The translations under genes and the position numbers were made by a program. Positions 8,187-16,065 of a stretch of DNA of 64,000 nucleotides are shown here, piece after piece. The notes beneath the pieces were generated by a model. That model was not told where the DNA came from and ran no database searches. It worked only from the letters and a program-made list of their open reading frames with translations. The stretch is taken from assembly GCF_021654135.1 (NCBI RefSeq), contig NZ_JAKGSD010000026.1, forward strand, positions 52,607 to 116,606, written 5' to 3'. This stretch comes from Amycolatopsis tucumanensis (lineage in GTDB: Bacteria; Actinomycetota; Actinomycetes; Mycobacteriales; Pseudonocardiaceae). The first letter of the stretch is position 1. Each line of letters starts with the position of its first letter.

Positions 8187-9815
8187 ATGACAGCGGTACT
8201 CACCGTTCGCGACCTCGGCGTCGACTTCGCGCTGCCCGGTGCGGTGGTCCACGCGGTGCGCGGCGCCGACCTCGACGTGGGCCGGGGGGAGGTGCTGGCG
8301 CTCGTCGGCGAATCCGGTTCGGGCAAGAGTGTCACCGCCGCGGCCGTGCTCGGCCTGCTGCCCCGGACCGCGCGCATCGCGCGCGGCAGCATCCGGTTCG
8401 AGGGCACCGAACTCGTCGGCCTGAAGGACCGGCAGCTCAACACCTTCCGCGGCGCCGGGATCGGGATGATCTTCCAGAATCCGGTGACCTCGCTCGACCC
8501 GTCCTTCACGATCGGCAGCCAGCTCGCCGACACCGCGCGGCTGCACCTGCGTGTCTCCCGCGCCGAGGCCCGCGATGTCGCGCACACGTGGCTCGACCGG
8601 GTGGGGATCCGCGACGCGGACCGGGTGTTGCGCGCCTACCCGCACGAGCTGTCCGGCGGGATGCGTCAGCGGGTCATGATCGCGCTGGCCGGGTTGTCCG
8701 GTCCCCGGCTGCTGATCGCCGACGAGCCGACCACCGCGCTCGACGCGGCGGTGCAGAAGCAGATCCTGGATCTGGTGCTGGACCTGGCCGGCGAGACGAA
8801 GACGGCGGTGCTGCTCATCACGCACGACTTCGGCGTGGTGTCCCACACCAGCTGCCGTGTCGCGGTGATGCGCGAAGGCGTGATCGTGGAGACCGGCAGC
8901 ACGGCGCAGGTGCTCAACGCGCCGCAACACCCCTACACGCGCACGCTGATCGACGCCGTCCCGGAGATCGGGCGGCGGTATCCGCGCGCCGACCGGGCCT
9001 CGTCCGGCGGCAAGCCGGTTCTCGAACTGCGCGCAGTGTCCAAGGAGTTCGTCGCGGGCGGTTTCGGCACCGGGCGGCACCGGTCGGTGGTGCGGGCCGT
9101 CGACGACGTCTCGCTCAGCGTGCACCGCGGGGAGATCTTCGGTCTCATCGGCGAGTCCGGCTCGGGGAAGTCGACGCTCGCCCGGCTCGCCGGCGGCCTC
9201 ATCCCGCGCACGGCGGGGACGGTCGCCTTCGACGGCGCCGACATCGGCGACTCCGGCGCCCGCGATCTGCGGCGGCGGTTCCAGTACGTGTTCCAGGACG
9301 CCGCCACGGCGCTCAACCCGCGGATCACCGCGGGTGAACAGATCGCTCGTCCACTGCGGAGGCTCGGCAAAGCCGCCTCCCGCAAGGAAGCGACCGCGCA
9401 GGTGCACCGGGCACTGGAGCTCGTGGGCCTGCATCCCGGCCACGCCGACCGCTACCCGCGGGAGTTCTCCGGCGGACAGCGCCAGCGCGTCGGGATCGCG
9501 CGGGCGATCGCGCTGGAACCGGAGTTGCTGATCCTCGACGAGCCGACCTCCGCGCTGGACGTGTCCACCCAGGCGGCCATCCTCGACCTGCTGCTGGACC
9601 TCAAGGCCGAACTCGACCTGACGTACCTGTTCATCGGGCACAACCTGGCGATCATCGCCTCGCTGTGCGACCGGATCGGCGTCATGCGCGGGGGCTCGCT
9701 GGTCGAGACGTTCCCGGCGGGCGACCTGTTCGCCCCGGAGCGGCACCCGGACACCCGTGCACTGCTCGACGCCGTACTTCCCATCGCATCCACCCGAGAC
9801 AGAGAGGCATCATGA
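8187..9815 (+). CDS. Fused double ATPase of the peptide-type ABC importer (DppD-DppF)
   Basis: A 542-residue protein with two complete ATP-binding cassettes in one chain, where classical Dpp systems use two subunits. The first half has Walker A GESGSGKSVT, signature LSGGMRQR and Walker B LLIADEPT. The second half has GESGSGKSTL, FSGGQRQRVGIARA and LLILDEPTSALDV. Each half ends with the oligopeptide-type C-terminal extension (HPYTRTLIDAVP near residue 265, HPDTRALLDAVLP at the end). ATG at 8187 is preceded by AGGTGATG. It shares ATGA with the following monooxygenase gene. It energises the two permeases encoded just upstream. Confidence 0.92.
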   Translation: MTAVLTVRDLGVDFALPGAVVHAVRGADLDVGRGEVLALVGESGSGKSVTAAAVLGLLPRTARIARGSIRFEGTELVGLKDRQLNTFRGAGIGMIFQNPVTSLDPSFTIGSQLADTARLHLRVSRAEARDVAHTWLDRVGIRDADRVLRAYPHELSGGMRQRVMIALAGLSGPRLLIADEPTTALDAAVQKQILDLVLDLAGETKTAVLLITHDFGVVSHTSCRVAVMREGVIVETGSTAQVLNAPQHPYTRTLIDAVPEIGRRYPRADRASSGGKPVLELRAVSKEFVAGGFGTGRHRSVVRAVDDVSLSVHRGEIFGLIGESGSGKSTLARLAGGLIPRTAGTVAFDGADIGDSGARDLRRRFQYVFQDAATALNPRITAGEQIARPLRRLGKAASRKEATAQVHRALELVGLHPGHADRYPREFSGGQRQRVGIARAIALEPELLILDEPTSALDVSTQAAILDLLLDLKAELDLTYLFIGHNLAIIASLCDRIGVMRGGSLVETFPAGDLFAPERHPDTRALLDAVLPIASTRDREAS

Positions 9816-11062
9816 CCGCCACCGGCGAACGCACCACCCTGACCTACCTGCGCCCCGCGACGGCATCCGCCGGGGAGCTCTCGGCCCGCTTCCAGCCGGT
9901 CTTCGACCGCGTGGCGGAGGGCAACGTCGAGCGCGAGAAGAACCGCGTCTTCCCCCACGAGCAGGTGCGCTGGCTCAAGGAGGCGGGCCTGGGCCGGGTG
10001 CGGATCCCGGTCGAACACGGCGGCTTCGGCGCCTCGCTCGAGCAGACCTTCGCCCTGCTCGCCGATCTTGGTGAGGCGGATGCCAACGTCGCGCACATCT
10101 GGCGCAACCACCTGGCGTTCGTCGAGGACCGGCTCAACGCCGCGCCCTCGGCCACCAACGACCGGTGGATCCGGCGGTTCCTCGACGGCGACTTCGTCGG
10201 AGGCGGCTGGACCGAGGCCAACAACGGCACCTTCGCCACCCTCAAGACCACCGTGCGCGAGGACGGCGGCCGGTGGCGGGTGAACGGCGCCAAGTTCTAC
10301 GCCACCGGAAGCCTCTACGCCGACTGGCTCGACGTCCTCGGCAAGGGCGAGGGTGACACCGTGTTGACGGCGCTGGTGCGCCGGGACGACCCGGGTGTCG
10401 AGCTGATCGACGACTGGACCGGCTTCGGGCAGCGCACCACGGCCAGCGGCACCGCGAACTACCGCGACGTGCCGGCCGAGGACGGCGACGTCTTCCCGGC
10501 GGGGGAGCGGTTCGTCTACCAGGGGCACTTCTACCAGACGGCGATGCTGTCGGTGCTGGCCGGGATCACGCGCGCGGTGGTGCGGGACGGTATCGCCGCG
10601 CTGAAGGCCCGCGGCCGCAACTACCCGCAGGCGCTGTCGCCCGTGCCCGCCACCGACGCGCAGCTGTTGCAGGTCATCGGAGGGGTCTCGGTGCACGCCT
10701 TCACCGCGCGGGCCGCTCTGAGCGCGTCGTCGCGCACGCTCGACCTGGTCGCCGCGGCGCACGCGGCCGGCGACGAGGTGGCCCGGAAACAGCGGGTGCT
10801 CGAGGCCGAGGTGGCCACGGCACAGGCCCAGCTGGCGATCATCGACGCCGCACTGCAGGCGACGACGACGGTGTTCGACGCGCTCGGCGCCTCCGGCGTG
10901 TCGGAGAACCTGTTGCTGGACCGGCACTGGCGCAACGCGCGCACGCTGGCCTCGCACAACCCGCGCGTCTACAAGGCCCGCATCCTGGGCGACTGGCTGG
11001 TCAACGAGACCGACCCGGTGCCCAACCTGGCGGCGCTGGGCCGTGGGGGCCAGGGCGACTGA
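9812..11062 (+). CDS. Acyl-CoA dehydrogenase-fold flavin monooxygenase (DszC/SfnB-like)
   Basis: A 416-residue protein of the acyl-CoA dehydrogenase superfamily. It has the N-terminal helical domain (HEQVRWLKEAGLGRVRIPVEHGG), the flavin loop with GGGWTEANNGTFA and WRVNGAKFYATGS, and a helical C-terminal domain ending with KARILGDWLVN. The absence of an acyl-CoA-type catalytic base context, together with the luciferase-like neighbours, fits the DszC/SfnB branch, which hydroxylates sulfur compounds or related substrates with reduced FMN. It overlaps the ATPase gene by ATGA and is followed after three bases by another flavin enzyme. The substrate is unknown. Confidence 0.8.
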   Translation: MTATGERTTLTYLRPATASAGELSARFQPVFDRVAEGNVEREKNRVFPHEQVRWLKEAGLGRVRIPVEHGGFGASLEQTFALLADLGEADANVAHIWRNHLAFVEDRLNAAPSATNDRWIRRFLDGDFVGGGWTEANNGTFATLKTTVREDGGRWRVNGAKFYATGSLYADWLDVLGKGEGDTVLTALVRRDDPGVELIDDWTGFGQRTTASGTANYRDVPAEDGDVFPAGERFVYQGHFYQTAMLSVLAGITRAVVRDGIAALKARGRNYPQALSPVPATDAQLLQVIGGVSVHAFTARAALSASSRTLDLVAAAHAAGDEVARKQRVLEAEVATAQAQLAIIDAALQATTTVFDALGASGVSENLLLDRHWRNARTLASHNPRVYKARILGDWLVNETDPVPNLAALGRGGQGD

Positions 11063-11065
11063 TCC

Positions 11066-12106
11066 ATGCCTGCACCGCTGAGAATCGGCTTCGCGCTGAA
11101 CTTCCGGACCTCCTCGCGGGACATCGATGCCGTGGCTCGCGTCTACGAGGAAGTGCTCGACACGATCGCCTACGCCGACCGGCTCGGGATCGACAGTGTG
11201 TGGGTGGGCCAGCACCACTTCGACAACACCGACGGCCCGTTCGCCTCGCCGCTGCCGTTCCTGGTCGCGGCGGCCGCCAGGACGTCGCACATCACGCTCG
11301 GCACCGGTATCACCACCGTGCCGTTCGAGGATCCCGTCCGCCTGGCCGAGGACGCCGCGGTCGTCGACGCCCTGACGCACGGGCGGGTCCATCTCGGACT
11401 CGGCACCGGCGGCGCGAACCTCGACGGCTTCGCCGCGTTCGGGTTGCGGCCGGAACAGCGGCACGCGCTGTTCGGCGACAAGGTGGCCAAGCTGCACGCC
11501 GCCCTCGAGGGACGTCCGTTGTCCGGTGGCGCGGACGGGCCTCGCCTGTACCCGCCGGGAACCCGGGTGCGCGGGCAGCTGTGGCAGGCGGCCACGAGCC
11601 TGGCCGGCGCAACGGCGGCGGGAGCGGCCGGCGACGGGCTGCAGCAGGGCGCCTTCTTCGATCCCGCGGACACCGGTCAGGCGCCCAAGGTGCGCGCCTA
11701 CCTTGAGGCGTGGCAAGGCGCCCGGCCGGACCAGGCGCCGCGCGTGGCCGTGTTCCGGTTCGTCTACCCCGGACGGGACAAGGAGACCGTGCTCCGCGAG
11801 GTCGAGCCGGTGCTCGGGCCGCGTCTGGCTGCGCTGGCCGAACGGGCGGCGCTCAGCGGAAACCCGGCGCTGCGCGGGTTGAGCGTGCGGGAGTACCTCG
11901 ACCTGGTCCCGTTCCACGGCTCGCCCGACGACATCGCCGAGCGCGTCGCCACCGACCCGGCGATCGCCGCGGGTGCGACGGACTTCGTCGCCAACTTCTC
12001 CTACCGCGACGAGTTCGACGTCGCGAACGCACAAGCCCGCGTGCACACGCTGGCGACCGAGATCGGGCCGGCGATCGGGTGGCGGCCCGCGGTCGCCCTC
12101 CGATGA
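11066..12106 (+). CDS. Luciferase-like monooxygenase
   Basis: A 346-residue TIM-barrel oxidoreductase of the bacterial luciferase superfamily. N-terminal strands read IGFALNFRTS, IDSVWVGQHHF and ITLGTGITTVPFEDPVRLAEDAAVVD, then LGLGTGG. It belongs to a different subgroup from the NtaA-type enzymes at 3337 and 12996; it is closer to LuxA-type or F420/FMN alkane-type proteins. It is tightly packed (three bases after the previous stop and an ATGA overlap with the next frame), so it belongs to the same operon. The partner reductase and substrate are not evident. Confidence 0.8.
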   Translation: MPAPLRIGFALNFRTSSRDIDAVARVYEEVLDTIAYADRLGIDSVWVGQHHFDNTDGPFASPLPFLVAAAARTSHITLGTGITTVPFEDPVRLAEDAAVVDALTHGRVHLGLGTGGANLDGFAAFGLRPEQRHALFGDKVAKLHAALEGRPLSGGADGPRLYPPGTRVRGQLWQAATSLAGATAAGAAGDGLQQGAFFDPADTGQAPKVRAYLEAWQGARPDQAPRVAVFRFVYPGRDKETVLREVEPVLGPRLAALAERAALSGNPALRGLSVREYLDLVPFHGSPDDIAERVATDPAIAAGATDFVANFSYRDEFDVANAQARVHTLATEIGPAIGWRPAVALR

Positions 12107-12129
12107 GCGTGCCTGACGAAAGGACCCCG

Positions 12130-12999
12130 ATGCCTGCTCCCTACCTCGCACTCGGACTCGCCGGGCCGCACCTCGTCGAGCTGACCAGCAGTCCGGGCCT
12201 GCTCGCCCGGTGGGACGCGCTGCCCGCGGCGTTCACCGTTCTCGGGCTCGACCGGGTCGACGGAAGCGCACCGGCCGGGCAGACCCTGGACAGCAGCGCG
12301 GTGGGCGCCGCCCTGGCCGGCCGCACGACCCGGGGGCGCTTCCTGATCGTGGCGAGCCCGCAGCGCGATCACCCCTACAACCTGGCCCGGCGCGTCGCCT
12401 CCCTCGGGCACCTGTCGCGGGGCCGGAGCGGGCTGCTCGTCGGCGTGCGGGACGCTTACGCGGCTCCCGAGCGGGCCACCCCGGCCAGGGCCAACGACGC
12501 GGCTCGCGCGGTCCGGGCGCTGGAACAGAGCTGGCCCTACGACTCGATCGTCGGGAACCGGGAAACCGGGATCCTGGTGCGCTCGAACGAGATCGTGCAC
12601 GTCGACCTGGGTGGCGAGTTCCCGATCGCGGGACCGCTGAACGCGCCGGAACCGCCCACCGGTGCCTCGGTGATCGCCTGGTACGGACCCGGAGCGGTCA
12701 GCCCAGGCCCGGTCGACCTGGTCATCGGGGAGGGCGGGTCCGTCGCCGTCACCCCGCTCGGCGAGACGCCACCGCGCGATGCCGCCGGCGTGCTCCTGCG
12801 CGCTGCGCCCGGGCAGACGGCCGACGAGCTGCTGACGGCCGCGGAAGAGCTGCTGGCCGAGGGGTTCCGGCCGGTCGGTGCCGGCCCGTTGCGCGCGGCG
12901 CTCGGGTTGGCCGCCCCACCACGGCGGGCGGCCGGGCGTGCCGCGTTCCCCGTTCCCCAGCCGAATCCGTCGCTGTCGACCCCGAGGAGCCGTTCATGA
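12130..12999 (+). CDS. Short, degenerate luciferase-like protein
   Basis: A 289-residue protein that retains the NtaA-family core HPYNLARRVASLGHLSRGRSG but lacks the normal N-terminal strand set. It also lacks the GWNVVTS motif, which is replaced by LLVGVRD, and the long C-terminal half. It ends in a proline-rich tail. The chain is about two thirds of the usual 430 residues. It may be a non-catalytic partner or a decaying paralogue of the gene that follows. ATG at 12130 has GAAAGGA upstream at 12118-12124; an in-frame ATG at 12103 overlapping the previous stop is the alternative. It overlaps the next gene by ATGA. Confidence 0.65.
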   Translation: MPAPYLALGLAGPHLVELTSSPGLLARWDALPAAFTVLGLDRVDGSAPAGQTLDSSAVGAALAGRTTRGRFLIVASPQRDHPYNLARRVASLGHLSRGRSGLLVGVRDAYAAPERATPARANDAARAVRALEQSWPYDSIVGNRETGILVRSNEIVHVDLGGEFPIAGPLNAPEPPTGASVIAWYGPGAVSPGPVDLVIGEGGSVAVTPLGETPPRDAAGVLLRAAPGQTADELLTAAEELLAEGFRPVGAGPLRAALGLAAPPRRAAGRAAFPVPQPNPSLSTPRSRS

Positions 13000-14288
13000 C
13001 CGACCGCCGCACGGGGCACGTGATCCTGGGCATCAACGTGCTCGTCCTGGGCTACCTCCCGGCCGCCTGGCAGTCACCGCTGCTGAAGAAGGACTCCTTC
13101 GTCGATCCCGCGTACTGGGAGACCATCGGCCGGACCGCGGAACGCGGCACGCTGGACGCCATTTTCCTGGCCGACGGCCCGCTGCTGGGCGATCCGGCCC
13201 ACGACGCGAACCCGATCCGCCTCGAGCCCACCGTGAACTGGGGTCACGTCGCCGCGGCCACCGAGCGGGTCGGGCTCGTGGCGACCGCGTCCACCACCTT
13301 CAACGATCCGTTCGAGCTCGCCGAGCGGCTGCTGTCGTGGGACCACCTCTCCGGCGGTCGCGCGGGGTGGAACATCGTGACCACGCGGGGGGCGACCGCG
13401 GCGCGGAACTTCGGCCTGCCCGACGTGCCGCTGCGCGACGACCGCTACGACCGCGCCGCGGAGTTCGTCGACGTGGTGCGCGCGTTGTGGGACTCGGCGG
13501 TCACCGGCGAGGACATCAGCCACCGCGGCGAACTGTTCCAGCTGGACGGGCGGTTGCGGGTGCCCCCGTCCCGGCAGGGCAGCCCGGTTCTCCTGCAGGC
13601 CGGTGGCTCGCCGAAGGGACGGGAGCTCGCCGGCCGCGTCGCCGAGGGGGTGTTCGCGGCCGAGCTCACCAAGGACAAGGCGATCGAGCACTACCGCCTG
13701 GTCAAACGTCTTGCCCGCGCCCACGGCCGGTCGCCTGACGACGTCAAGATCCTGCCCGGTCTGCTCCTGACACTGGGCAGCACCGAGGAGGAGGCCCGCC
13801 GGCGCAACGACGAACTCCACGACGCCGGGCCCGCGGCGTACTCGGTGCAGTGGCTCTCGCAGTCGATCGGGTACGACGCCTCGAAGCTCGACCTCGATGA
13901 GCCCTTCCCCGAGGAGGTCCTCGCCGCCCCGGCGGATCCGCAGACGTTCCAGGGCAGCATGGGTTTCCGCGAATCGATCGTGGCGCAGATCCGCCGCACC
14001 AACCCGACGGTGCGCGAGTACCTGCGGCAGACGCGCTACACCGGCTCCGGGCACGCGGGTTTCGTCGGCACGCCGGAGCAGCTGGCCGACCACATCGAGG
14101 ACTGGTTCCACTCCGGAGCGATCGACGGGTTCAACCTCCAGCCCGATGTGCTGGTCGACGGGCTGGAGGTGATCGCCGACGAACTGGTGCCCCTCCTGCG
14201 CCGGCGGGGGCTCTACCGGCACGACTACGAAACCGACACGCTGCGCGGCCACTTCCGGGCCGCTTCGCCGACCCGGCACTTCGACTGA
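12996..14288 (+). CDS. Luciferase-like (NtaA/SnaA/DszA family) FMN monooxygenase
   Basis: A 430-residue enzyme homologous to the one at 3337. It shows VILGINVLVLG, GTLDAIFLADG, FELAERLLSWDHLSGGRAGWN and VLLQAGGSPKGRELAGRVAEGVF. It has all the family blocks and is likely active with reduced FMN from an external reductase. It is the last gene of the transporter-monooxygenase operon. It starts at ATG 12996, overlapping the previous stop. The two full-length members and the degenerate one between them suggest local duplication of NtaA-type genes. Confidence 0.85.
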   Translation: MTDRRTGHVILGINVLVLGYLPAAWQSPLLKKDSFVDPAYWETIGRTAERGTLDAIFLADGPLLGDPAHDANPIRLEPTVNWGHVAAATERVGLVATASTTFNDPFELAERLLSWDHLSGGRAGWNIVTTRGATAARNFGLPDVPLRDDRYDRAAEFVDVVRALWDSAVTGEDISHRGELFQLDGRLRVPPSRQGSPVLLQAGGSPKGRELAGRVAEGVFAAELTKDKAIEHYRLVKRLARAHGRSPDDVKILPGLLLTLGSTEEEARRRNDELHDAGPAAYSVQWLSQSIGYDASKLDLDEPFPEEVLAAPADPQTFQGSMGFRESIVAQIRRTNPTVREYLRQTRYTGSGHAGFVGTPEQLADHIEDWFHSGAIDGFNLQPDVLVDGLEVIADELVPLLRRRGLYRHDYETDTLRGHFRAASPTRHFD

Positions 14289-14340
14289 TCCGGCCGCCCG
14301 GCGCGGATGCTCAACACGATCGCGAGCGCTGAGACCGGAC

Positions 14341-14372
14341 TCCAGCGGTATTCCAGCGCTGCCTGCTTCCCT
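14341..14372 (+). promoter_or_regulatory. SARP box A: direct repeat plus -10
   Basis: TCCAGCG (14341-14347), a 4-base spacer, and an identical TCCAGCG (14352-14358) form a perfect heptamer direct repeat with 11-base period. Exactly 8 bases separate the second copy from TTCCCT (14367-14372) as a -10-like element. This is the known geometry of SARP activator sites. The implied transcription start falls at about 14379, the GTG of the biotinyl carrier gene, so that message would be leaderless. Confidence 0.7.
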
Positions 14373-14378
14373 GGTGGA

Positions 14379-14600
14379 GTGGCCGAGCGAATTCACGCGG
14401 AGATCGTCGCCAAGGTGATCGAGGTTGCCCGGGGCGAAGGGGCCGACCTCGCGGCGGGCGATGCGGTCCTGCTGCTGGAGTCGATGAAGATGGAGATCCC
14501 GGTGCTGACCGGGACCGCCGGCCGGCTGAGCCACCTGGCGGTGCGGGTCGGTGACGTCGTCCAGGAGGGCGATCTCCTGGCCGTCATCGAGGTGCCGTGA
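14379..14600 (+). CDS. Free-standing biotinyl carrier protein
   Basis: A 73-residue biotin/lipoyl attachment domain with the biotinylation motif ESMKM (Lys in LLESMKMEIPV), flanked by the usual GDAVLLLE and VGDVVQEGDLLAVIEV strands. It would carry carboxybiotin between a biotin carboxylase and a carboxyltransferase; a matching carboxyltransferase gene lies at 36202. GTG at 14379 was chosen because an upstream ATG at 14307 would place the start before SARP box A and add unrelated residues. It overlaps the next gene by GTGA. No biotin carboxylase is present in the window, so that activity must come from elsewhere, or the pair works as a decarboxylase or transcarboxylase. Confidence 0.82.
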   Translation: MAERIHAEIVAKVIEVARGEGADLAAGDAVLLLESMKMEIPVLTGTAGRLSHLAVRVGDVVQEGDLLAVIEVP

Positions 14601-15877
14601 GGCTGACGATCATCGGTGGTGGCGGGTTCCGCACACCGCTCATCCACCGTGCCGTCGCGGGGTGGGGCGCGGTCCGGGAAATCGCCCTCTACGACAGCGA
14701 TCCCCGGCGGCTCGCGGCCATCGGCGCGGTCCTCGGAGACCAGAACGTCGTGCCACACACCGATCACGACGCGGCGCTGGCGGGTGCCGACTTCGTGTTC
14801 TGCGCGGTGCGCGTGGGCGGCACGCGAGGGCGTGTGCTCGACGAACGCATCGCCCTCGACTGCGGCGTGCTGGGGCAGGAGACCACGGGCGCGGGCGGGC
14901 TCGCCTACGGGCTGCGCGGCGTTCCGGTGCTGACGGCGCTGGCCCGCCGCATCGCGGAGCTGGCGCCCGCGGCGTGGGTCGTCAACTTCACCAACCCGGT
15001 CGGCCTGATCACGGAGGCGATGGCGGAGGTGCTGGGGGACCGGGTGATCGGGATCTGCGATTCCCCGGCCGGCCTGTTCCGGCGTGTCGCGTGGCTGCTC
15101 GGCGTCCCGGAGGAGCTGGCGTGGTTCGACTACGCCGGACTGAACCACCTGGGCTGGCTGCGCGCGGTCCGCGTCGCCGGGGCCGACCGGCTGCCCGGGC
15201 TGCTCGCCGGGGACCGGCTCGGCGCGATCGAGGAGGGCAGGCTCTTCGGCGTGCCGCTGCTGCGTGAGCTGGGCATGATCCCGAACGAGTACCTGCAGTA
15301 CTACTACGCCACAGCCGGCGCGATTGAGAAGGCGCGGAGAGGTCCCACGCGGGGCGCCTTCCTCCACGAACGCCAGGAAGCGTTCTACCGTGCCGCCCTG
15401 GCGGAGCCGTCCGCGGCGGCACGGCTCTGGGCCGAGACGCTGGCCGAACGGGAAGCGACCTATTCGTCCGCGCCCGCGCCGGCGAGCGGGGAACCCGCGG
15501 GCGGCGGCTACGAGGCGATGGCCGTCGCGGTGATGCGGTCCCTGGCCGGCGACGGCGCGGCGACCCCGGTGCTGAACGTGCGCAACCGCGGCGCCCTGCC
15601 CGGTCTGCCCGCGGACGCGATCGTCGAGGTCCCGTGCCTGGTGGACACCAACGGCGCGCACCCGATCGCCGGGGACCCGCTGCCGGAGGCGCAGCTCGCC
15701 CTGGCCCGCGCCGTGAAGACCGCCGAGCGGACGACGATCACCGCGGCACTGATCGGTTCGCGGGCGCTGGCCGAGGAGGCCTTCGCGGCGCACCCGCTGG
15801 TGGGTGACCGGTCGGTGGCGCGGCGGCTGGTGGCCGGGTACCGGGCGGCGCATGTGGAGTTGCGGGCGCTGCGCTGA
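14597..15877 (+). CDS. Glycoside hydrolase family 4 (6-phospho-beta-glucosidase-like)
   Basis: A 426-residue NAD- and metal-dependent GH4 enzyme. It has an N-terminal Rossmann motif (LTIIGGGGFRTP), the segment LGQETTGAGGLAYGLR, NFTNPVGLITEA, a GICDSP cysteine and a GLNHLGW histidine (the metal ligand positions of the family), and a mid-domain NEYLQYYYA. GH4 enzymes cleave glycosides by a redox-elimination mechanism, commonly on 6-phosphoglucosides. The GTG start overlaps the biotinyl carrier stop, so it is co-expressed from SARP box A. A sugar-phosphate hydrolase inside a polyketide regulon is unexpected. Together with the PfkB kinase at 16066 it may act on a phosphorylated sugar or glycoside, which is speculative. 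Confidence 0.85.
   Translation: MRLTIIGGGGFRTPLIHRAVAGWGAVREIALYDSDPRRLAAIGAVLGDQNVVPHTDHDAALAGADFVFCAVRVGGTRGRVLDERIALDCGVLGQETTGAGGLAYGLRGVPVLTALARRIAELAPAAWVVNFTNPVGLITEAMAEVLGDRVIGICDSPAGLFRRVAWLLGVPEELAWFDYAGLNHLGWLRAVRVAGADRLPGLLAGDRLGAIEEGRLFGVPLLRELGMIPNEYLQYYYATAGAIEKARRGPTRGAFLHERQEAFYRAALAEPSAAARLWAETLAEREATYSSAPAPASGEPAGGGYEAMAVAVMRSLAGDGAATPVLNVRNRGALPGLPADAIVEVPCLVDTNGAHPIAGDPLPEAQLALARAVKTAERTTITAALIGSRALAEEAFAAHPLVGDRSVARRLVAGYRAAHVELRALR
15751..15877 (+). repeat. First copy of a 127-bp duplicated segment (3' end of GH4 gene)
   Basis: The last 127 bases of the GH4 gene recur at 15930-16056, offset by 179 bases. The first 92 bases are identical; the remaining 35 differ at a handful of positions. 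Confidence 0.9.
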
Positions 15878-15929
15878 GCGGGGGTTGGGCTGTCGTCGGA
15901 ACCGTTCGGCCCGCCCGCGGCGTGCGCGT

Positions 15930-16056
15930 GATCGGTTCGCGGGCGCTGGCCGAGGAGGCCTTCGCGGCGCACCCGCTGGTGGGTGACCGGTCGGTGGCGC
16001 GGCGGCTGGTGGCCGGGTACCAGGCGGCGCACCCGGAGTTGCCGGCGCTGCACTGA
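15930..16056 (+). pseudogene. Duplicated 3' fragment of the GH4 gene
   Basis: This segment repeats the C-terminal 42 codons and stop of the upstream GH4 gene. Identity is complete over 92 bases (15930-16021), then a few substitutions occur. The 52 bases between the copies are unrelated. With no start codon or upstream domain it is a remnant, either of a tandem copy of the whole gene later deleted or of a local slippage or recombination event. It lies 9 bases from the stop of the minus-strand kinase gene. Confidence 0.85.
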
Positions 16057-16065
16057 GGGCGCTCG

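Noticed and set aside
12103..12129. ATG at 12103 as the start of the degenerate luciferase-like gene
   Set aside because: It is possible through ATGA coupling, but the ATG at 12130 has a better ribosome site; recorded as an alternative only.
9452..12151. An 899-codon open frame on the minus strand
   Set aside because: It is antisense to the DszC-like and luciferase-like genes, rich in Arg, Gly and Asp-His patterns with no domain, and is an artefact of GC-rich codon bias.
3337..14288. Counting the luciferase-like/importer operon as part of the polyketide cluster
   Set aside because: No SARP-type repeat was found in front of it, and its enzymes fit a separate scavenging function; box A lies immediately after its end and marks a natural boundary.
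14307..14378. Longer start for the biotinyl carrier
   Set aside because: It would begin upstream of SARP box A and the -10 element and adds 24 residues not found in biotinyl domains.
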